Below, in pieces: positions 1 to 36,865 of a DNA stretch of 64,000 nt. The notes beneath the pieces are model-generated. The model saw nothing but the letters and a program-made list of their open reading frames with translations, was not told the origin of the DNA and made no database searches. Numbering within the stretch: position 1 is the stretch's first letter; each line of letters starts with the position of its first letter. A program made the position numbers and the translations under genes. Origin of the DNA: Myxocyprinus asiaticus (Eukaryota > Chordata > Actinopteri > Cypriniformes > Catostomidae); the NCBI RefSeq assembly GCF_019703515.2, contig NC_059362.1, positions 29,614,326 to 29,678,325 on the forward strand, written 5' to 3'.

Positions 1-821
1 AAACATTTATAATTAAAAGGGCGTCAATTCATTTAAAAAAAAAAAAAAGAAAAAGAAAAAGAAAAGGAGCAACATAATAAAAAGTGTACCATTATCCAAA
101 AGCAAGCATGCGTAGAAATGTATAGGCGACTAAAAACTACCCATAAAAGACAAAAAGGCACTTTGGATTCTATTTTCTCACAAAACACTAAAAAGCAACA
201 AAACTACCACAGTACAGTAATATTTAATAATTTTTTAAATGTTGCAAATTTATGTAGCTAATGAGAATCCCTGAAATTATCACATTTATTTTTAGACAAA
301 ATATTTTTTTTTATCATTTTCAGTTTTGTTCAAGGTGATTAAATCAAAAGTTTTTTAATATCTGCCCAATAAGTGAAAGGATAGTATTTGGGGTAAAAAG
401 CCCCCCTGTTTCAGGAGCTAAAGGCCCCCCAAAACACATTGTTTTTCTTAAGTGGGGTGAATTTATTTGTTATAAAAAATGTTCAAAGTGGGCTCACATT
501 GATTGATACAATTACAACGGCGATTAATTTGTTTATATAATATTTGAGAGGTTATGAAATGACAAATGCGACTGACATTAACAGAAAATTATGAACACTT
601 TTCTGAAAAAAAAAAATGTTTTATGTGAAATTTATGTTATTTGGAAAACGTATTATCTTAATTAGTTACTTAAAAAGCATCTTGCTGTATAAAAAGTGTT
701 TGCCTAAGTTGAGAAATGTTACCCTATAACTATTGTCCCTATATTTACATGATGTTACTATAACATGAGGGGCCCTCATTTTACCCTAGGGTGGGGTAAA
801 AGGCTCCCAAGCCACTTTTAA

Positions 822-872
<51 letters not shown>

Positions 873-1004
873 TGTAATCAAAACAACTTTCTTTTATTAT
901 TTCCTTTCACACAAATTATGTTTCTCCATTAATATTCTATAAAATTATTTTTTTCAATCTTGATACACTTTTTGACCATTGTACCCTACACAAGGATTTA
1001 GTCA
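1..1004. other. AT-rich flank without recognised gene
   Basis: No coding feature is supported. It contains poly(A)-rich stretches near 36-70 and an (AAT)n microsatellite at 822-872. Two similar GGGGTAAAA-type motifs near 391 and 792 may mark an old repeat, but I cannot define its ends. Confidence 0.5.
822..872. repeat. (AAT)n microsatellite
   Basis: About 17 uninterrupted AAT units. Confidence 0.95.
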
Positions 1005-1440
1005 AAGTCTTTCTAGCAAGTCAGTCCACTGGCGGCCATCTTTGGAACGCTGCCGGGAGGCTATTTCCACTCATGTCAGTGCAGCTCCTATCTATTTGAA
1101 TGGGGAACACTGAAATCTTAAAAACGGTTGGTCAAGATTATGATCAAAGAACATATTTCAAATCAGCAATAAAATCTGACAACGCTGGTTTCATAAATTG
1201 TGCTTCTTTACCTCAGATTACGCTAAAAAACGCAATTTTCCCGGCTTGTATAGCTAATGAGCATGCGCTTTCTCGAGATGATCGACAGGCGATGTCTGTA
1301 TCTAAAAGGTGATTGGCTATTTTACCTGTAAGGCGGGACTTCCTTTCCACGTCCGTTGACTGTTGGGCGTTCCAATTTCTCCCATTCATTTTAATAGAAG
1401 CGCCTGTCTCTGCTAAATATTCTCTGATTTAGTTTACATT
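1005..1440 (+). mobile_element. Dispersed MITE-like repeat, family A (copy 1)
   Basis: This block recurs, in whole or part, at 35545-35705 (+), 46085-46275 (+) and 52935-53350 (-). Shared landmarks are CAGTCCACT-GGCCAT, GGTTGGTCAAGATTATGA, GCGCATGC, AAAAGGTGA, GTAAGGCGGGACTTCCTTT and CATTTTAAT-GAAG. No coding capacity. It lies within 650 bp of the asap2 start, so it may sit in the promoter-distal region. Confidence 0.75.
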
Positions 1441-2078
1441 AAAAGCGAGACGCAGCGAACAGAACAGGGCGCATGTGTCTCGACTCTTGAAACGCGTTTT
1501 GAATTTTTTTTTATGTTTTTTTTTTTTTTTTTACTTGACGCGGCGTCTAAAAAACGCGGCGCTTCTACACACGAGACGTCATAGACGTCCGTCTAGCGCA
1601 TGTTTACATAAAAAAAAACAAAAAAAAAACTATTGAAAACAGCGCTGGCGGACGCAATAATGAGTATGGAGTGCAAGGTCCCTTAGTTCACGTTCCTCAT
1701 TGCTATTGGACAATAAACTTGAGGGTTCTCTCTCATTGGCGAACTAGCTATGATTGACAAGTGAAGTTTTGGCTGCTTAGAAAGCTCGTTTAAAGTCAAG
1801 CTCAACTCTGGACAGGTAGGATAGGTGGAATCTGCGCATGTGATGGAGCTATTTAACTCGTCTCCTGATCAAAAACGATTTAACTTCTCGATTGTTTCTC
1901 TTTCTTTTTAATCTGTTTACACTTCACTATTTAACTACAGAGTTAAAGGAATGACTGACACGGACTAAGTTTGGATTGTTTTTGCGCAGACTGTTTTTGT
2001 GTTCCATTTAGAAAAAAAAAAAACAAAAAAAACTTTGTTTTTTGTTTTGGATAAAGTCTTCATTTAAAGGGAATAAAC
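1441..2078 (+). promoter_or_regulatory. asap2 upstream region and 5' UTR (not resolved)
   Basis: The interval directly before the ATG holds no ORF. It includes CpG-containing sequence at 1440-1650 related to a GACGTC/GTCTAGCGCATG repeat also seen near 54.6 and 56.2 kb, then a non-repetitive 1780-2078 stretch that likely holds the promoter and 5' UTR. No TATA box or mapped start is claimed. Confidence 0.35.
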
Positions 2079-27015
<24,937 letters not shown>

Positions 27016-27271
27016 TGTCATACACAGCTGCTTTACTAAAGCCACAGGCTTATTAGACTTTTTGTTGGGCAAAAACACAGAGCCACACATTATTTAAGAA
27101 TGGATTCATCATCAGCCATCTTCATGGATGAGTGGACATTTTCCATTGTACATGTTTACTAAATGGAAGAAAATGGGATATTCAGAAAAATGCCATCTCA
27201 AAAATGCATTACACTAACATAAGATAAATGACCTCATGACTGCAATGCAATTATCTTGATCATTGTTCTGT
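27016..27271 (+). other. asap2 3' UTR start
   Basis: Sequence directly after the asap2 stop without recognised repeats. A family C MITE follows and would be part of the 3' UTR if the transcript runs further. No AATAAA is seen in this stretch. Confidence 0.5.
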
Positions 27272-27450
27272 TTAAAGAGACAATTCACTCAAAAAAGAAA
27301 ATTATATTGTCATTCACTCACTCTCATAAGATTCTGACTAACATCTCCTTTTGTGTTTCACAAAAGAAAGTAAAACAGGTTTGGAACAAAATGAGGGTGA
27401 GTAAATAATAACAGAATTTTAATTTTTTGGTGAACTAACCCTATACATAA
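27272..27450. mobile_element. Short family C MITE
   Basis: Inverted ends AAAGAGACAATTCACTCAAA and TTTGGTGAACTAACCCTATA with the family inner motifs TTGTGTTTCACAAAAGAAAG and ATGAGGGTGAGTAAATAATA. Confidence 0.85.
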
Positions 27451-27887
27451 CTGGATAGGAAAGAGTAAAGTTCAGTTCTTGTTGACAGTCTTCCAGATTC
27501 CAAGTGCAATAGCCTCTAACGTGAATGCAGAGATCATATGTGAACTTTGATGAGTGCTATTACACGGAACTGTTTCTGATAAAGCTTAATATCGTTGGAC
27601 TCTTATTGCTGTATTAATAGAGCCTTTGTCTATCTATCAGATATAATTTGCAGAGCAACTCTCATTACATTAAGCCTAGTTAAGTAACATGAAGCTCGCA
27701 TCCAAGTATTTTCGCTGCGTTCTGTTACTGGACAAGCCATTAAACCTTTTACGCTATACTTTTGAAAAGGATGGGATTTATTTCTAGCATGGAAATATTT
27801 TTACAAAAATAACTGACAAAATATGTAAAAGTAGTAGCTCTGAAACGGTTCACAGTAACGTCATTCATTTTAATAATGTTATAAGTT

Positions 27888-28426
27888 ACATTAATTTAAT
27901 GAATTTAATTTACTCATCCTTATGTCGTTTCAAACTTGTATGACTTTTTCTTATTCGGAACACAATAGGATGTTTTCATGAATATTGCAGTCCTCCATTA
28001 CAACAACAGTGTGGATAGTGTCTTACGAGAGAACTTGCATTGTTTTTTGCACCAAACAACACTAGTTATTTGCGCTAAACAATGCAAGCCATTGTCTATG
28101 ATCTTCTCTCATAGCAAACATGAATGTGCAATTGACGTCAAGACTTACATTTCCGGTTGTTTCTCACCAAAATCATATGCCTTCAGAAGACATGGAATAT
28201 GATGCATTTGTCGCATAGACTACTTTTAAGATACCTTTGGGTCCTTTTTGTATGCTTTAAAGAGCACTGCCCAGTGCATTGTGTTGAAAAAATGGCCGAC
28301 AATATTGATTAAGACATCTCCTTTTGTGCTACACAAAAAGGAAAATCATATAGGTTTGGAACGACATGAGGGTGAGTAAATTATGACAGAATATTAATTT
28401 CTGGGTGAACTATTCCTTTAATAATC
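27888..28426. mobile_element. Family C MITE, longer subtype
   Basis: Left half TTTACTCATCCTTATGTCGT and right half GACATGAGGGTGAGTAAATT with TGGGTGAACTATTCCTTTA. The left outermost end is eroded. The 74-residue ORF inside is not a gene. Confidence 0.8.
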
Positions 28427-28696
28427 CATTCCATTCCCTATAAATAAGAACATCTTTCCACACTGGAACATAAGGTCCAGAAAGTGCCAGTATTTCATTC
28501 ATCTCTGACTATGAGCCATGACTTTATTTACTTACAGCATTATCATTTAGTCCAAGAAAGAATTTAACATTTACATTTAACAAGTTTAGGTGGGTCAACA
28601 TAATGCTCATATAAAAATACTCTCAACTGTTCAAAGAAACTCATTCATGTACTAATTACAAACCAAGATTCTTCACAATAGTCCAAAAATAAATAG

Positions 28697-29112
28697 TCCA
28701 GGTTCAACACAAGTTAAGCTCAATCGACAGCATTTCTGGCATAATTTTGATTACCACAAAAACATTTTCAAATTGTAACAACGCAGTTGTAAAACTGGAT
28801 ATAACTTTACATAGAGCTTTGTAAGCAAGTTTATTGCACTAAATCATGCTTACACGCATACTGTGTACATCTTTTAACTATACTTTTGAAACAGTGAGTA
28901 TTTTAACATTTACGGGTTAGCCCCATTCACTTCCACTGTTAGTGCCTCACTGTAACCCAGATTTTCACTTTTTTTTTCCTTTTTTTTTCTTCTTTTTTTT
29001 TTTAAGAAAAGGAGGGACAAGTAAAAATTAATTTTTATGATAATAATCAACATTATACCACAAATGATGTTAATCTAGCTTTACTTCTATTGAACCTGGA
29101 ATATTCCTTTAA
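28697..29112. mobile_element. Palindromic MITE, family B (copy 2)
   Basis: It shares CACAAGTTAAGCTCAATCGA and CTATTGAACCTGGAATATTC with copy 1 at 10096-10620. A poly(T/C) stretch lies near 28966-29002. Confidence 0.88.
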
Positions 29113-30570
29113 ACTTAAAGCTTTGGAGAGTGAATGTGCACGATGGTCTCTCCAGGCCAACAAAGTCTGTTGAGATGGGGTAATTTGTCTCAAAGAAACA
29201 ATGGCTCCCCATGTATAGCTTCTATGGTCCTTATGCACTCTGTACAGCTGCTACAGTGCTTGAAACATCTGTTAAAAAAGCAATGGGTATTACAGAGTGT
29301 AAACAATATATTTTTACTATGGTAAAATGTTTTGATGACTATGTACAGTTAATCAGAAATCGCAATGCTTTTCTCAAAAGCAATGATCCATAAATATTAA
29401 ACAAATTTTGTGATGTTTGTGGAAATTAGTATTTATAGAATTATAATTTCCCATAAACATTTTTTAATCTTTAATATCTGTGTGAGCTAACCTGATATTA
29501 GTGGTTTTGTGTGTATCCGGATCTCCTCTAGCATTAGAAAGCAGCCAGGTTTGACAAGTTTTGATTCTGCATTTGCTGGATCCACAGAATCACTAAGTCC
29601 CTCTGTCTCACAGGTCAGTATATGGATGGGGCCCCGGCAACCCTTCAAGTGGACCTTGATAGAGTCCTAGAGCAGGACATAGGTACACATAAACAGAAGC
29701 TCATATAATACATATTACACTCTTGTTTTCTGGACACCTCAGAAATCAGACTGGTGTCCAAAGATTACTTTTTAAAGGACTCCGAGCTTTCCACCATGTC
29801 TCCAAAGCCACTAACTGATGATGGACTCCTTGGAAATTTAGACAGATTTCAGAATGTGCACCCGAGCCAACTGAGCCATAACTTTGAGAATCTGTTGTTG
29901 TAAACTTACACCCATTGGATCTTGCTTTTGGATGTCTTTTTGATTAGATGTATGCCATTTAGCACGCTGGTGATGTCATACACCCGCCTCGTTCAGGAGC
30001 CCAGATTCTGTGAAGCCTCATTGAGGTCAAGGATTCCTTTTGGCACTGTGTGAAGGAACTGCATGAAACCTCTGGTCAGGAGCCCAAGAGCTACGTTAGA
30101 ATGAGTCTTGACTGGAGACGAAAATGGAGACATAAGGGTGCCTTCTCAACTTTTGTGAACGTACTATAAGTGAATGATTCAAATTTGATGTGCATCATCA
30201 GAACTGAAGCACTGACCATCAGTCATACCTTGTTTGGTGGATGCACCTTTTGTTTGCATGACCTTATTGATGTTGTTATTTACAGTTAAAGCAAAAGAGA
30301 AAGCAGTTGATATAATCACTCTTGGGCAAAAATGGACCAAAACTGAGACCCAACTCCTGCGTGTGGTGGTTTCCGACTATTGTCTTCACAACTTACCTTA
30401 TAGTGACCCATTCTCCATGGGTTACACTATTCTGGCTAACTGAATCACCATCTGCAAGACTGTGGTCTTCATCCTCAAAATCATCATCGTCAGAATCATC
30501 TTCTGCAGCAACTCCACCCTTTGAAAACTAAATTTTAATCAGAACAATGTGCAATGTTTACACACATCAC
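29113..30570. other. Intergenic stretch without recognised gene
   Basis: Only short ORFs lacking family resemblance. The GC-richer part near 29610-30130 has stop codons in all frames and may be an old interspersed repeat; I could not name it. Confidence 0.4.
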
Positions 30571-30589
30571 CGCAGGAAGCGCGAAAATG

Positions 30590-31240
30590 GTGTGACCAAA
30601 TCTGACCTGATTTGGGATCTCTCTATAGACTTTATTACTAATAATAGTTCAATTATTAAAGCTTATGGCAGATAGTTAGCTCTCAACCCGAATGTTAATT
30701 GTCAGACGGTATGGACAGTGCTCAACAAGTTTATTTTCTAATAAAGTAAAAGAAGTCCATTTAAAAATTATTCATCATTACACCCCTTAAATATTTAAGT
30801 AAATTTATCCAAAACATTTCCCCGCTGTGCTCCTTTTGCCAAGAGGAGGAAGAATCTATCTCTCACCTATTTTATTTCTGTTATTACACTAAACATTTTG
30901 GCTACAATTATTAGCATTTGCATTTTTTGTGTTTTACCAGATTATTAAAATTTCTAACAATAAGAATATATATATATATATATATAATTTCTTCACAGAC
31001 TGTGATTCTTATTATTTTTTAAATATATTGAGTGTAAGTTTATAACATTATGCTTTGTGTTATATTACCCTGGAATTAGTTTTAAAAAATAAACTGCAAC
31101 AGCTGTGAGGGGTTACAGCTGCTGAGAGAGTGAGAGTAAATTTGGCATCTCATCCCATTTTACTGTCTTTATCCACTGCTCTCTATTTTTATTTAATATT
31201 TTTTTATTTTGCTCATGAAGCAAATGGGTAAGTGAAAATA
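30590..31240 (+). pseudogene. L1-like LINE, ORF2 C-terminal remnant
   Basis: A broken reading frame includes NKVKEVHLKIIHHYTP and LCSFCQEEEESISHLFYFC, the C-terminal helix and CCHC-like knuckle typical of L1/Tx1-type ORF2. Stops and at least one frameshift separate them. A (TA)n lies at 30966-30986. Confidence 0.7.
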
Positions 31241-31394
31241 ATATTTGCTGTGGTCTCCCATCACCGCTGTCGAGGTTCATCTACAATCGTTTACTTCTGC
31301 GTTCCAAAAACCCAGGGTGTGAAAAAGGTCTATTGGCTAATTGCACTTAGTGGCACCTAGTGGATTGGAAGAGTAAACGTGATAGTTTGGGTTT

Positions 31395-31990
31395 ATTTTT
31401 TAAGCCATATCAATGACAAATGAATGAATGTGCTGGAGTGGATACCAACACATACAGGAGTGAATGGGAATGAGGAGGTAGATCAGCTTCAAGAAAGAGG
31501 TGATCAATGAATTTCAAATAAGATGGAATACATGTCAAAAGGGAAGACATTATTACAGGATTCAACCATCAGTGAGTAAAGTGTCAGTTAACATAGGGCG
31601 TTATAGGAAAGAGGAAGTAATGACATCTAGAATGAGACTCGGACATACCGGTCTTAATGCTACTTTGTGTCTGATGGGTAAACGCGATTCGGGTCAGTGC
31701 AATTATTGATGGAATGGAAACAGAAGAACGTATTATTTTTCAGTGCAGACAATTTACAGGGAAACTATGGTATTAAATAATAGTTTGGTTAATATTGCAG
31801 AGGGAACTTTTACCCTGGAATGGTTATTAGGAGATGGTTTGCGGAATATTAATGTTATTAGAGCAGTTATAGCATTTTTGGAAAACAAAAGGATTAATGA
31901 GCGAATATGATATAGAGTCAGAGTAAATATGATATAGAATAAACATTGGGAATGGAATAATAAATAGTAATATTGCAATCAATATATGAA
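31395..31990 (+). pseudogene. LINE fragment with RNase H end and zinc knuckle (I-like group)
   Basis: WIPTHTGVNGNEEVD near 31440 matches the end of a LINE-encoded RNase H domain. RMRLGHTGLNATLCLMGKRD, then GQCNYC and EETEERIIFQC-like residues match the C-terminal knuckle that follows RNase H in I/Nimb-type LINEs. Frame breaks are present and the 5' part is absent. Confidence 0.7.
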
Positions 31991-32219
31991 CCAGGGAGTC
32001 AGGAATTGGCTGGTTAGCAGGTCCCTGTTAGCACCTACTGGTAGATGCTGGAACTGCACCACCTGATGGCAAAAAGCATGTTTCTCCATAGCCATTCACA
32101 AATTATTTCATTACATTATAGCACATTGTCATCCGGTGACGGATTGTTTTTTAAAGGGCTCTTAAAAGCGTGAAATTGATGTATATTTTCCCCTATCGAT
32201 TCCCATTGACGAGTAATCA

Positions 32220-32958
32220 TGCTGCGTTCCATTTGTCTCGGAAGTGGAGCTCCGAGTTATTTTCCAAGTTCCGAGACCGGAACTGACAAACGGAACACCC
32301 CCCCCCCAACTGTAGTATGCTGTGGGTTTAAAGTTTTTTTTTGCACTTTTGTCTTTTTTTGTGTCCAATTTAGAAAGTCGTATACACTATACTGTATTAC
32401 CGTTGTCTATAGGCATATTGCTACGATCCTGTTATGCGTGAATTACCGCGTAATGTGTTGTTTATAAACTGGTACAGCTAAAATGGGCTAGGTCGCTGCT
32501 GCTACAAGAACAATGGTCAATGTTGCTACAACAACACTGCCTAACATTACAAATCGTAAAACCATTTACAAATAACACAGTTAGGCAAATTTATATTGCA
32601 AATATACATTTGTACTTCCATAGGGCATTGCCCTTTGTTTACACCGCTGGTTCGATTAAAATGTGGTTAACGTGTTTTGATACAACCAAATACGCGGAAA
32701 CATTAACATACCTTCTCCGCTTTCTGTCATCTTCCTCGAGGTCTCTTAGGTGAAGGGCATACTTATTTTGTAGCTCTCTGTACTCCAAAAGATCTAGTGC
32801 AACAATTACTTTCCTGGAGGCGTCCATCTTTTTTTTCGACTTGTGTTGTGTGTTAAAGGAACACATCCAACTCGGATTTCTTTTTTTTTTTTTTTTTTAC
32901 GGATATGATGTCGATCCGAGTCCCAAGCTCTGACTTCCGAGACAAATGGAACGCAGCA
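32220..32958. mobile_element. TIR element (family F) with an internal exon-like ORF
   Basis: Both ends carry TGCTGCGTTCCATTTGTCTC-type inverted repeats (at least 26 bp, apparently perfect to GGAAGT). The interior has C/T- and poly(T)-rich stretches and, on the minus strand, a short coding piece (separate entry). Confidence 0.88.
32712..32827 (-). other. Exon-like coding piece inside the family F TIR element
   Basis: On the minus strand an ATG at 32827 opens MDASRKVIVALDLLEYRELQ, continues to HLRDLEEDDRKRRR and meets a GTATGT donor at 32711-32706. The pattern of leucines, then acidic, then Arg run resembles the amino end of PIF/Harbinger transposases (LLEEEERRRR type). It may be the first exon of the parent transposase, kept in a deletion derivative. 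No second exon was found inside the element. Confidence 0.5.
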
Positions 32959-33315
32959 GTCACGTAACACCTGATCCCAGAACTGAGCACCCATGAGCAA
33001 AAATGCCAGCATCCATTTCGCTCGCTTTCTGGAAACCCTGTGCTAGCTGAGCACAGTCATAGAGATGAATGGGAATGCTAACGGATAGCTCTCTCCATGT
33101 ATTTTATAGCTCCATTGGCTGAACACGCAGCAAACTAGGCCTCTTATGAAGGGATGTTTGGAATTTGGAATGAGTTAGAATACATTGCCCATGCTGATTG
33201 GTTTCATTTATGTGTAGTGAATCCTTGTTTTATGAGTGCAGACATGCACAATCCATTTAGGAGGATCTGTGTTCTTACACTCAAAACATATTTTAGCCTA
33301 TTTTTAAGATTCACG

Positions 33316-33718
33316 TGTAACCAGCCCTGCTCGACCCACTCCGAGCGGGTTTTAAACCAGCATCTCCGGCATGGGCGGTGGGCGCACTAACAAGGAGGCT
33401 TAAGGCTACAGCCTCTAGCATCAGTTGCTAGTGCACCTCTTGAGGCCAGGAGAGTGAGGTTTACACATACCGCACAGCACGTACCAGCTGGCTACTGTAA
33501 CACTCACCCCCCTAAACCTCACTCCCATCCGGGTCACGGTACCACTGTAACCGGTGCTGCTCAACCCACTCTGAGCTGGATTCGAACCGGTGTCTCCAAC
33601 ATGGGAGGTGGGCACGCTAACAAGGAGGCTAAAGCCTCTAGCGTCAGTCGCTAGTGCGCCTCTTGAGGCCAGGGGAGTGAAGTTTACACTCACTGTACAG
33701 CAGCTGGCTACCGTTACA
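33316..33718 (-). mobile_element. Dimer of tRNA-like SINE units
   Basis: Two units (33316-33502 and 33546-33718) share CCACTC-GAGC-GG-TT and GGTGGGC-C-CTAACAAGGAGG, and end in CAGCTGGCTAC. On the minus strand the second unit reads CACCGGTTCGAATCCAGC, a good Pol III B box, preceded by CTCCTTGTTAGCGTGCCCAC, an A-box-like part. The arrangement suits a tandem or dimeric tRNA-derived SINE rather than a tRNA gene. Confidence 0.65.
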
Positions 33719-33804
33719 CACACATTTCAATTTCATAATATATTTCCACTCTAATTGAGTAATCTTTAACAAAATTCAATTAATACAACTATATTTGTGC
33801 TATG

Positions 33805-35047
33805 TAGTCCCCCAGCCACTAGGGGTTGCGTCAGGAAGGGCATCCGGTGTTAAACTTTTTTTATGCTTTTATTTCAAACACAAAGACAGTACGGGGGATA
33901 CAGTAGGCACAGGGCCAGCCTAATACATCAAATTAATTAAATAATTAACAATAAGGCACTTAAATTTAGAATATAAAAAGTTACATGTAATTACATTATA
34001 AATACACAGAAACAAAAACATACCTGCAAATAACACTCAAGACCTTTCTAATGAGTCCATCATTCTCTTCAGCAAAAGAGATGTTTTTATCGTTTTCTTG
34101 TTAGACATGGAGCATAGAGAGTCATAAAATAATTTTAGATCAATGCAAAAAATCCTAAAGTTCACGTGTAAGTGAAATTGTCAACAAAGTGTTAACACCT
34201 TTAACATATCATCCATCCTACCCAACCCAGTATCCCAATTTAAAAGCAATACAGCAATAATCTCAAAGATAAAGAGTTTGTTATGAATTGAGAAAACAAG
34301 CATAGACACTTCTTTCCAGAAATCCATTACATAAACACACTCAAAAAACAAATGTGGGACAGTTTCAAGGTTAACGTTACAGAATGTACACTAAGGGGAG
34401 ACGTCCACTTTAAATTTGGTAAGAAAAGAGTTACATGGATAGTAATTATGTAAAATTTTAAAATGAACTTCTTTCACTTTGCTGGGCAACAGAAACTTAT
34501 CAATACCTGTCCAAATCTTATTGACAAAGATAAGTGGATATTCCAGTTTCCATTTGAAAAGTGCTTTAGGTTGACAGCTGTTATTTTTGACAAGGTTCTT
34601 CCTAATCCACAAGTTATTACATTTAATATTAGAAAGATCCATACCACCAATAGATAATTTAGGCATTTTAGAGTTAAAAAGCTATAGCTGCAATGAGGTC
34701 TGACCAAATGCAACAACAGTAGTATAAACTCTAGGTGAAGTATCCACTCCTGAAATATCAACAAATTCACTATATGAATAAATCTCACCATTAGTTTTCA
34801 TGAAATTGAGAATAAAAATGATACCTTTATCAAACCAATCCTTTAAAAAAATGGTCTTGTTTTTAAGCAAAACATTCTGATTATTCCATATTATACTCCT
34901 GTGGGGGCAAAAGGTATGATTGAAGGTGATTTTACAGGCTTCCAAGGTTTGTTAGCAAGTTATCCGGCGTTAAACCTGTGCCAAGTCAAATATGCGGATC
35001 ATGGATGGTCCGCTGTAGTGACCCCTTATGGGAGCAGCCGAAAGAAG
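33805..35047. mobile_element. Repeat tail (GGGAGCAGCCGAAAGAAG type) split by an L1-like insertion
   Basis: 33805-33855 (AGGGGTTGCGTCAGGAAGGG...) and 34962-35047 (...GGGAGCAGCCGAAAGAAG) read as one continuous fish repeat if the inserted block 33856-34961 is removed. Confidence 0.75.
33856..34961 (-). mobile_element. 5'-truncated L1-like LINE with target-site duplication
   Basis: Flanks ATCCGGTGTTAAAC (33842-33855) and ATCCGGCGTTAAAC (34962-34975) form a 14-bp duplication with one difference. On the minus strand the block ends with GAAATAAAAGCATAAAAAAA, giving a polyadenylation signal and short A tail. The minus-strand frame around 34391-34666 reads KVKEVHFKILHNYYPCNSFL, and further on CTFCNVNLETVPHLFFEC, the L1/Tx1-type ORF2 C-terminus. 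One stop separates the two. About 1.1 kb of the 3' end is present. Confidence 0.85.
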
Positions 35048-36366
35048 ATAAGTATTTGTGCTATGAAATTGAAAAACATTTTTTTGAGTGTATTGTCTCC
35101 TTTTATAAACTATTAATATTTAGTTAATATTGTCATTGAAGCATAGATTTGTTTATTTTCGCAAGTAATAGTCATGCTGTTGAACATGTTGTGATTTTTT
35201 TGTTTTGCTGTTTAAATACTATAGGCTTATAGTGAATTGGAGTAATGCAAAGACAAGATTTAGAAGACAGACTTTTGGTGTACTCACTCATTAATGCTTT
35301 TTTTTTTTTTTTTTTTAATTTCTAACAAAAAAAATCCAAAAATCTTACATAGTGTAGCTTTAATACTGCAGTGTTCGTACATAAGAACACATTCTTGATT
35401 CTTAACCAGATATCTTTTTAGTTGAAATATCATACTATACAATACTTTAAACTCATAAATCATGGCAAGAGTAACACATTTAAGGTTAATTGTGACCTTG
35501 TTTTTCTTTCTGATTGAGCATTTTTCTAAAAGCATTAGTATACTTTTCAAGGCAAGCCAGTCCACTCGGTGGCCATTTTTGGATACAAGTGGCATAAAAG
35601 TACAGCTCCTCTCTACTTGAAAGGGAAAAGACCGAAATCTCAAAAGCGGTTGGTCAAGATTATGAAGAACATATTTTAAATCATCAGTTAAATCTGACAA
35701 AAATGGTATAATAAAACTGTCCTTTGTTTTATAGTTCAGATCATAATTAAAAAAAATAAATAAAAAAATAAAACTCTATCCACAATTTTCTCAGCGAGTC
35801 CACTGTATTTCGCAAGGTGGGCAGATTTTCCGGTTGGCTAGCAGAAGTGCGATTGGTTGCCATTTTGTTTGTAGCCAGTCACTGCTTGCTTGCATGTCTT
35901 GCGGTTAAATTCTTGCTTTTTAATTGTTGTAAGATGTCTTTAAAATTTCCCTGACAATGTGTGCAGTTAATGGTTATCCTAATAATCAAGCGAAACTAAA
36001 GTTATCTAAAACAGCAATGTTATGATCAGAAACCACTCGCAATGCACAGCGCTCCAGTCCCAGATGCTGCTTCTTCCATCGGCTGCCTACAGAAGGATTG
36101 ACTTAGAAACATCTGTTTGAAAAAGCTTGGAATAATTTATTTGTGTGCTCTTTTCACTTTATTGGCAAGAAGTCAACAGCGGGGATTACTTATATTATCC
36201 ACCATTACGCTCCGGCAACGATAGACATCCAGAAATTGAGCACAATGAATTACATAAATGATAGCATTATTGTGCTAACAGGTGTGTACATATGCTGAAA
36301 GTGCATTAGAAATTTTGAGAGTTTGTTCATTTCTATTCAGCGCTGGCCTTTGTGAATGCTTCACGT
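35048..36366. other. Intergenic stretch with a family A MITE piece
   Basis: 35545-35705 repeats the first part of family A (CCAGTCCACTCGGTGGCCAT to AAATCTGACAAAAATGG). Poly(T) near 35300 and A-rich 35748-35772. No gene recognised. Confidence 0.5.
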
Positions 36367-36710
36367 TGTAGGGGAATTACAGTAAAGGCTCTTTAAACCA
36401 GTGAGTGAAATTAAGACCAGGAGTCAGTTGCAATCAATTGAAGAAGCGTTCACTGAAGAAAGGTTGTTTGCAGTGTCAAAGGCAGAAGTCAGCATGAGAA
36501 AAATCGTCTACAAGTTCGTAGAAGGCTCCCTTTTCAGCTTCAAGATAAGGTGACAATTATACCAAAACATGTGGTCAACAATTTACATCAGGTTACAGAT
36601 ACAAAGATTCTGATTGGTTGAAATCTAGATAGGTTGAGTACATCTCAAAAAATGGTGTCCTGTTCCTATCTTATATTGTGGGTAATAGATTAAGGAGGTA
36701 CAGTTCTGAT
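36367..36710 (-). repeat. LTR-like repeat (3' copy, in minus-strand sense)
   Basis: This 344-bp block starts TGTAGGGGAATTACAGTAAA on the + strand and matches 42273-42614 over its whole length (about 90% by eye). In minus-strand sense it ends ...CCCCTACA, so the terminal CA expected for an LTR is present. Homology stops at CAGTTCTGAT. Confidence 0.7.
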
Positions 36711-36865
36711 ATATACCAAAGAACATCCTCTATTGTTTCTCTATTTTATCTATTTCCATAAAAGATTCTTCAGAGACTTCAAAAAATTCTTCCCAAGCCT
36801 CTTCTACAGATTCTTCAATGGATTGTCACATCAGTAAAAATATTTCCTACAGTGAAAGCAAACAT

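Noticed and set aside
29500..30130. Possible host exon around GGATGGGGCCCCGGCAAC
   Set aside because: A tempting AG acceptor and open stretch exist, but there is no matching neighbour exon and no recognisable protein.
32806..33012. Minus-strand ORF with lysine run near a poly(T) tract
   Set aside because: It crosses the TIR and the poly(T), and does not resemble a protein; only the 32712-32827 part was kept.
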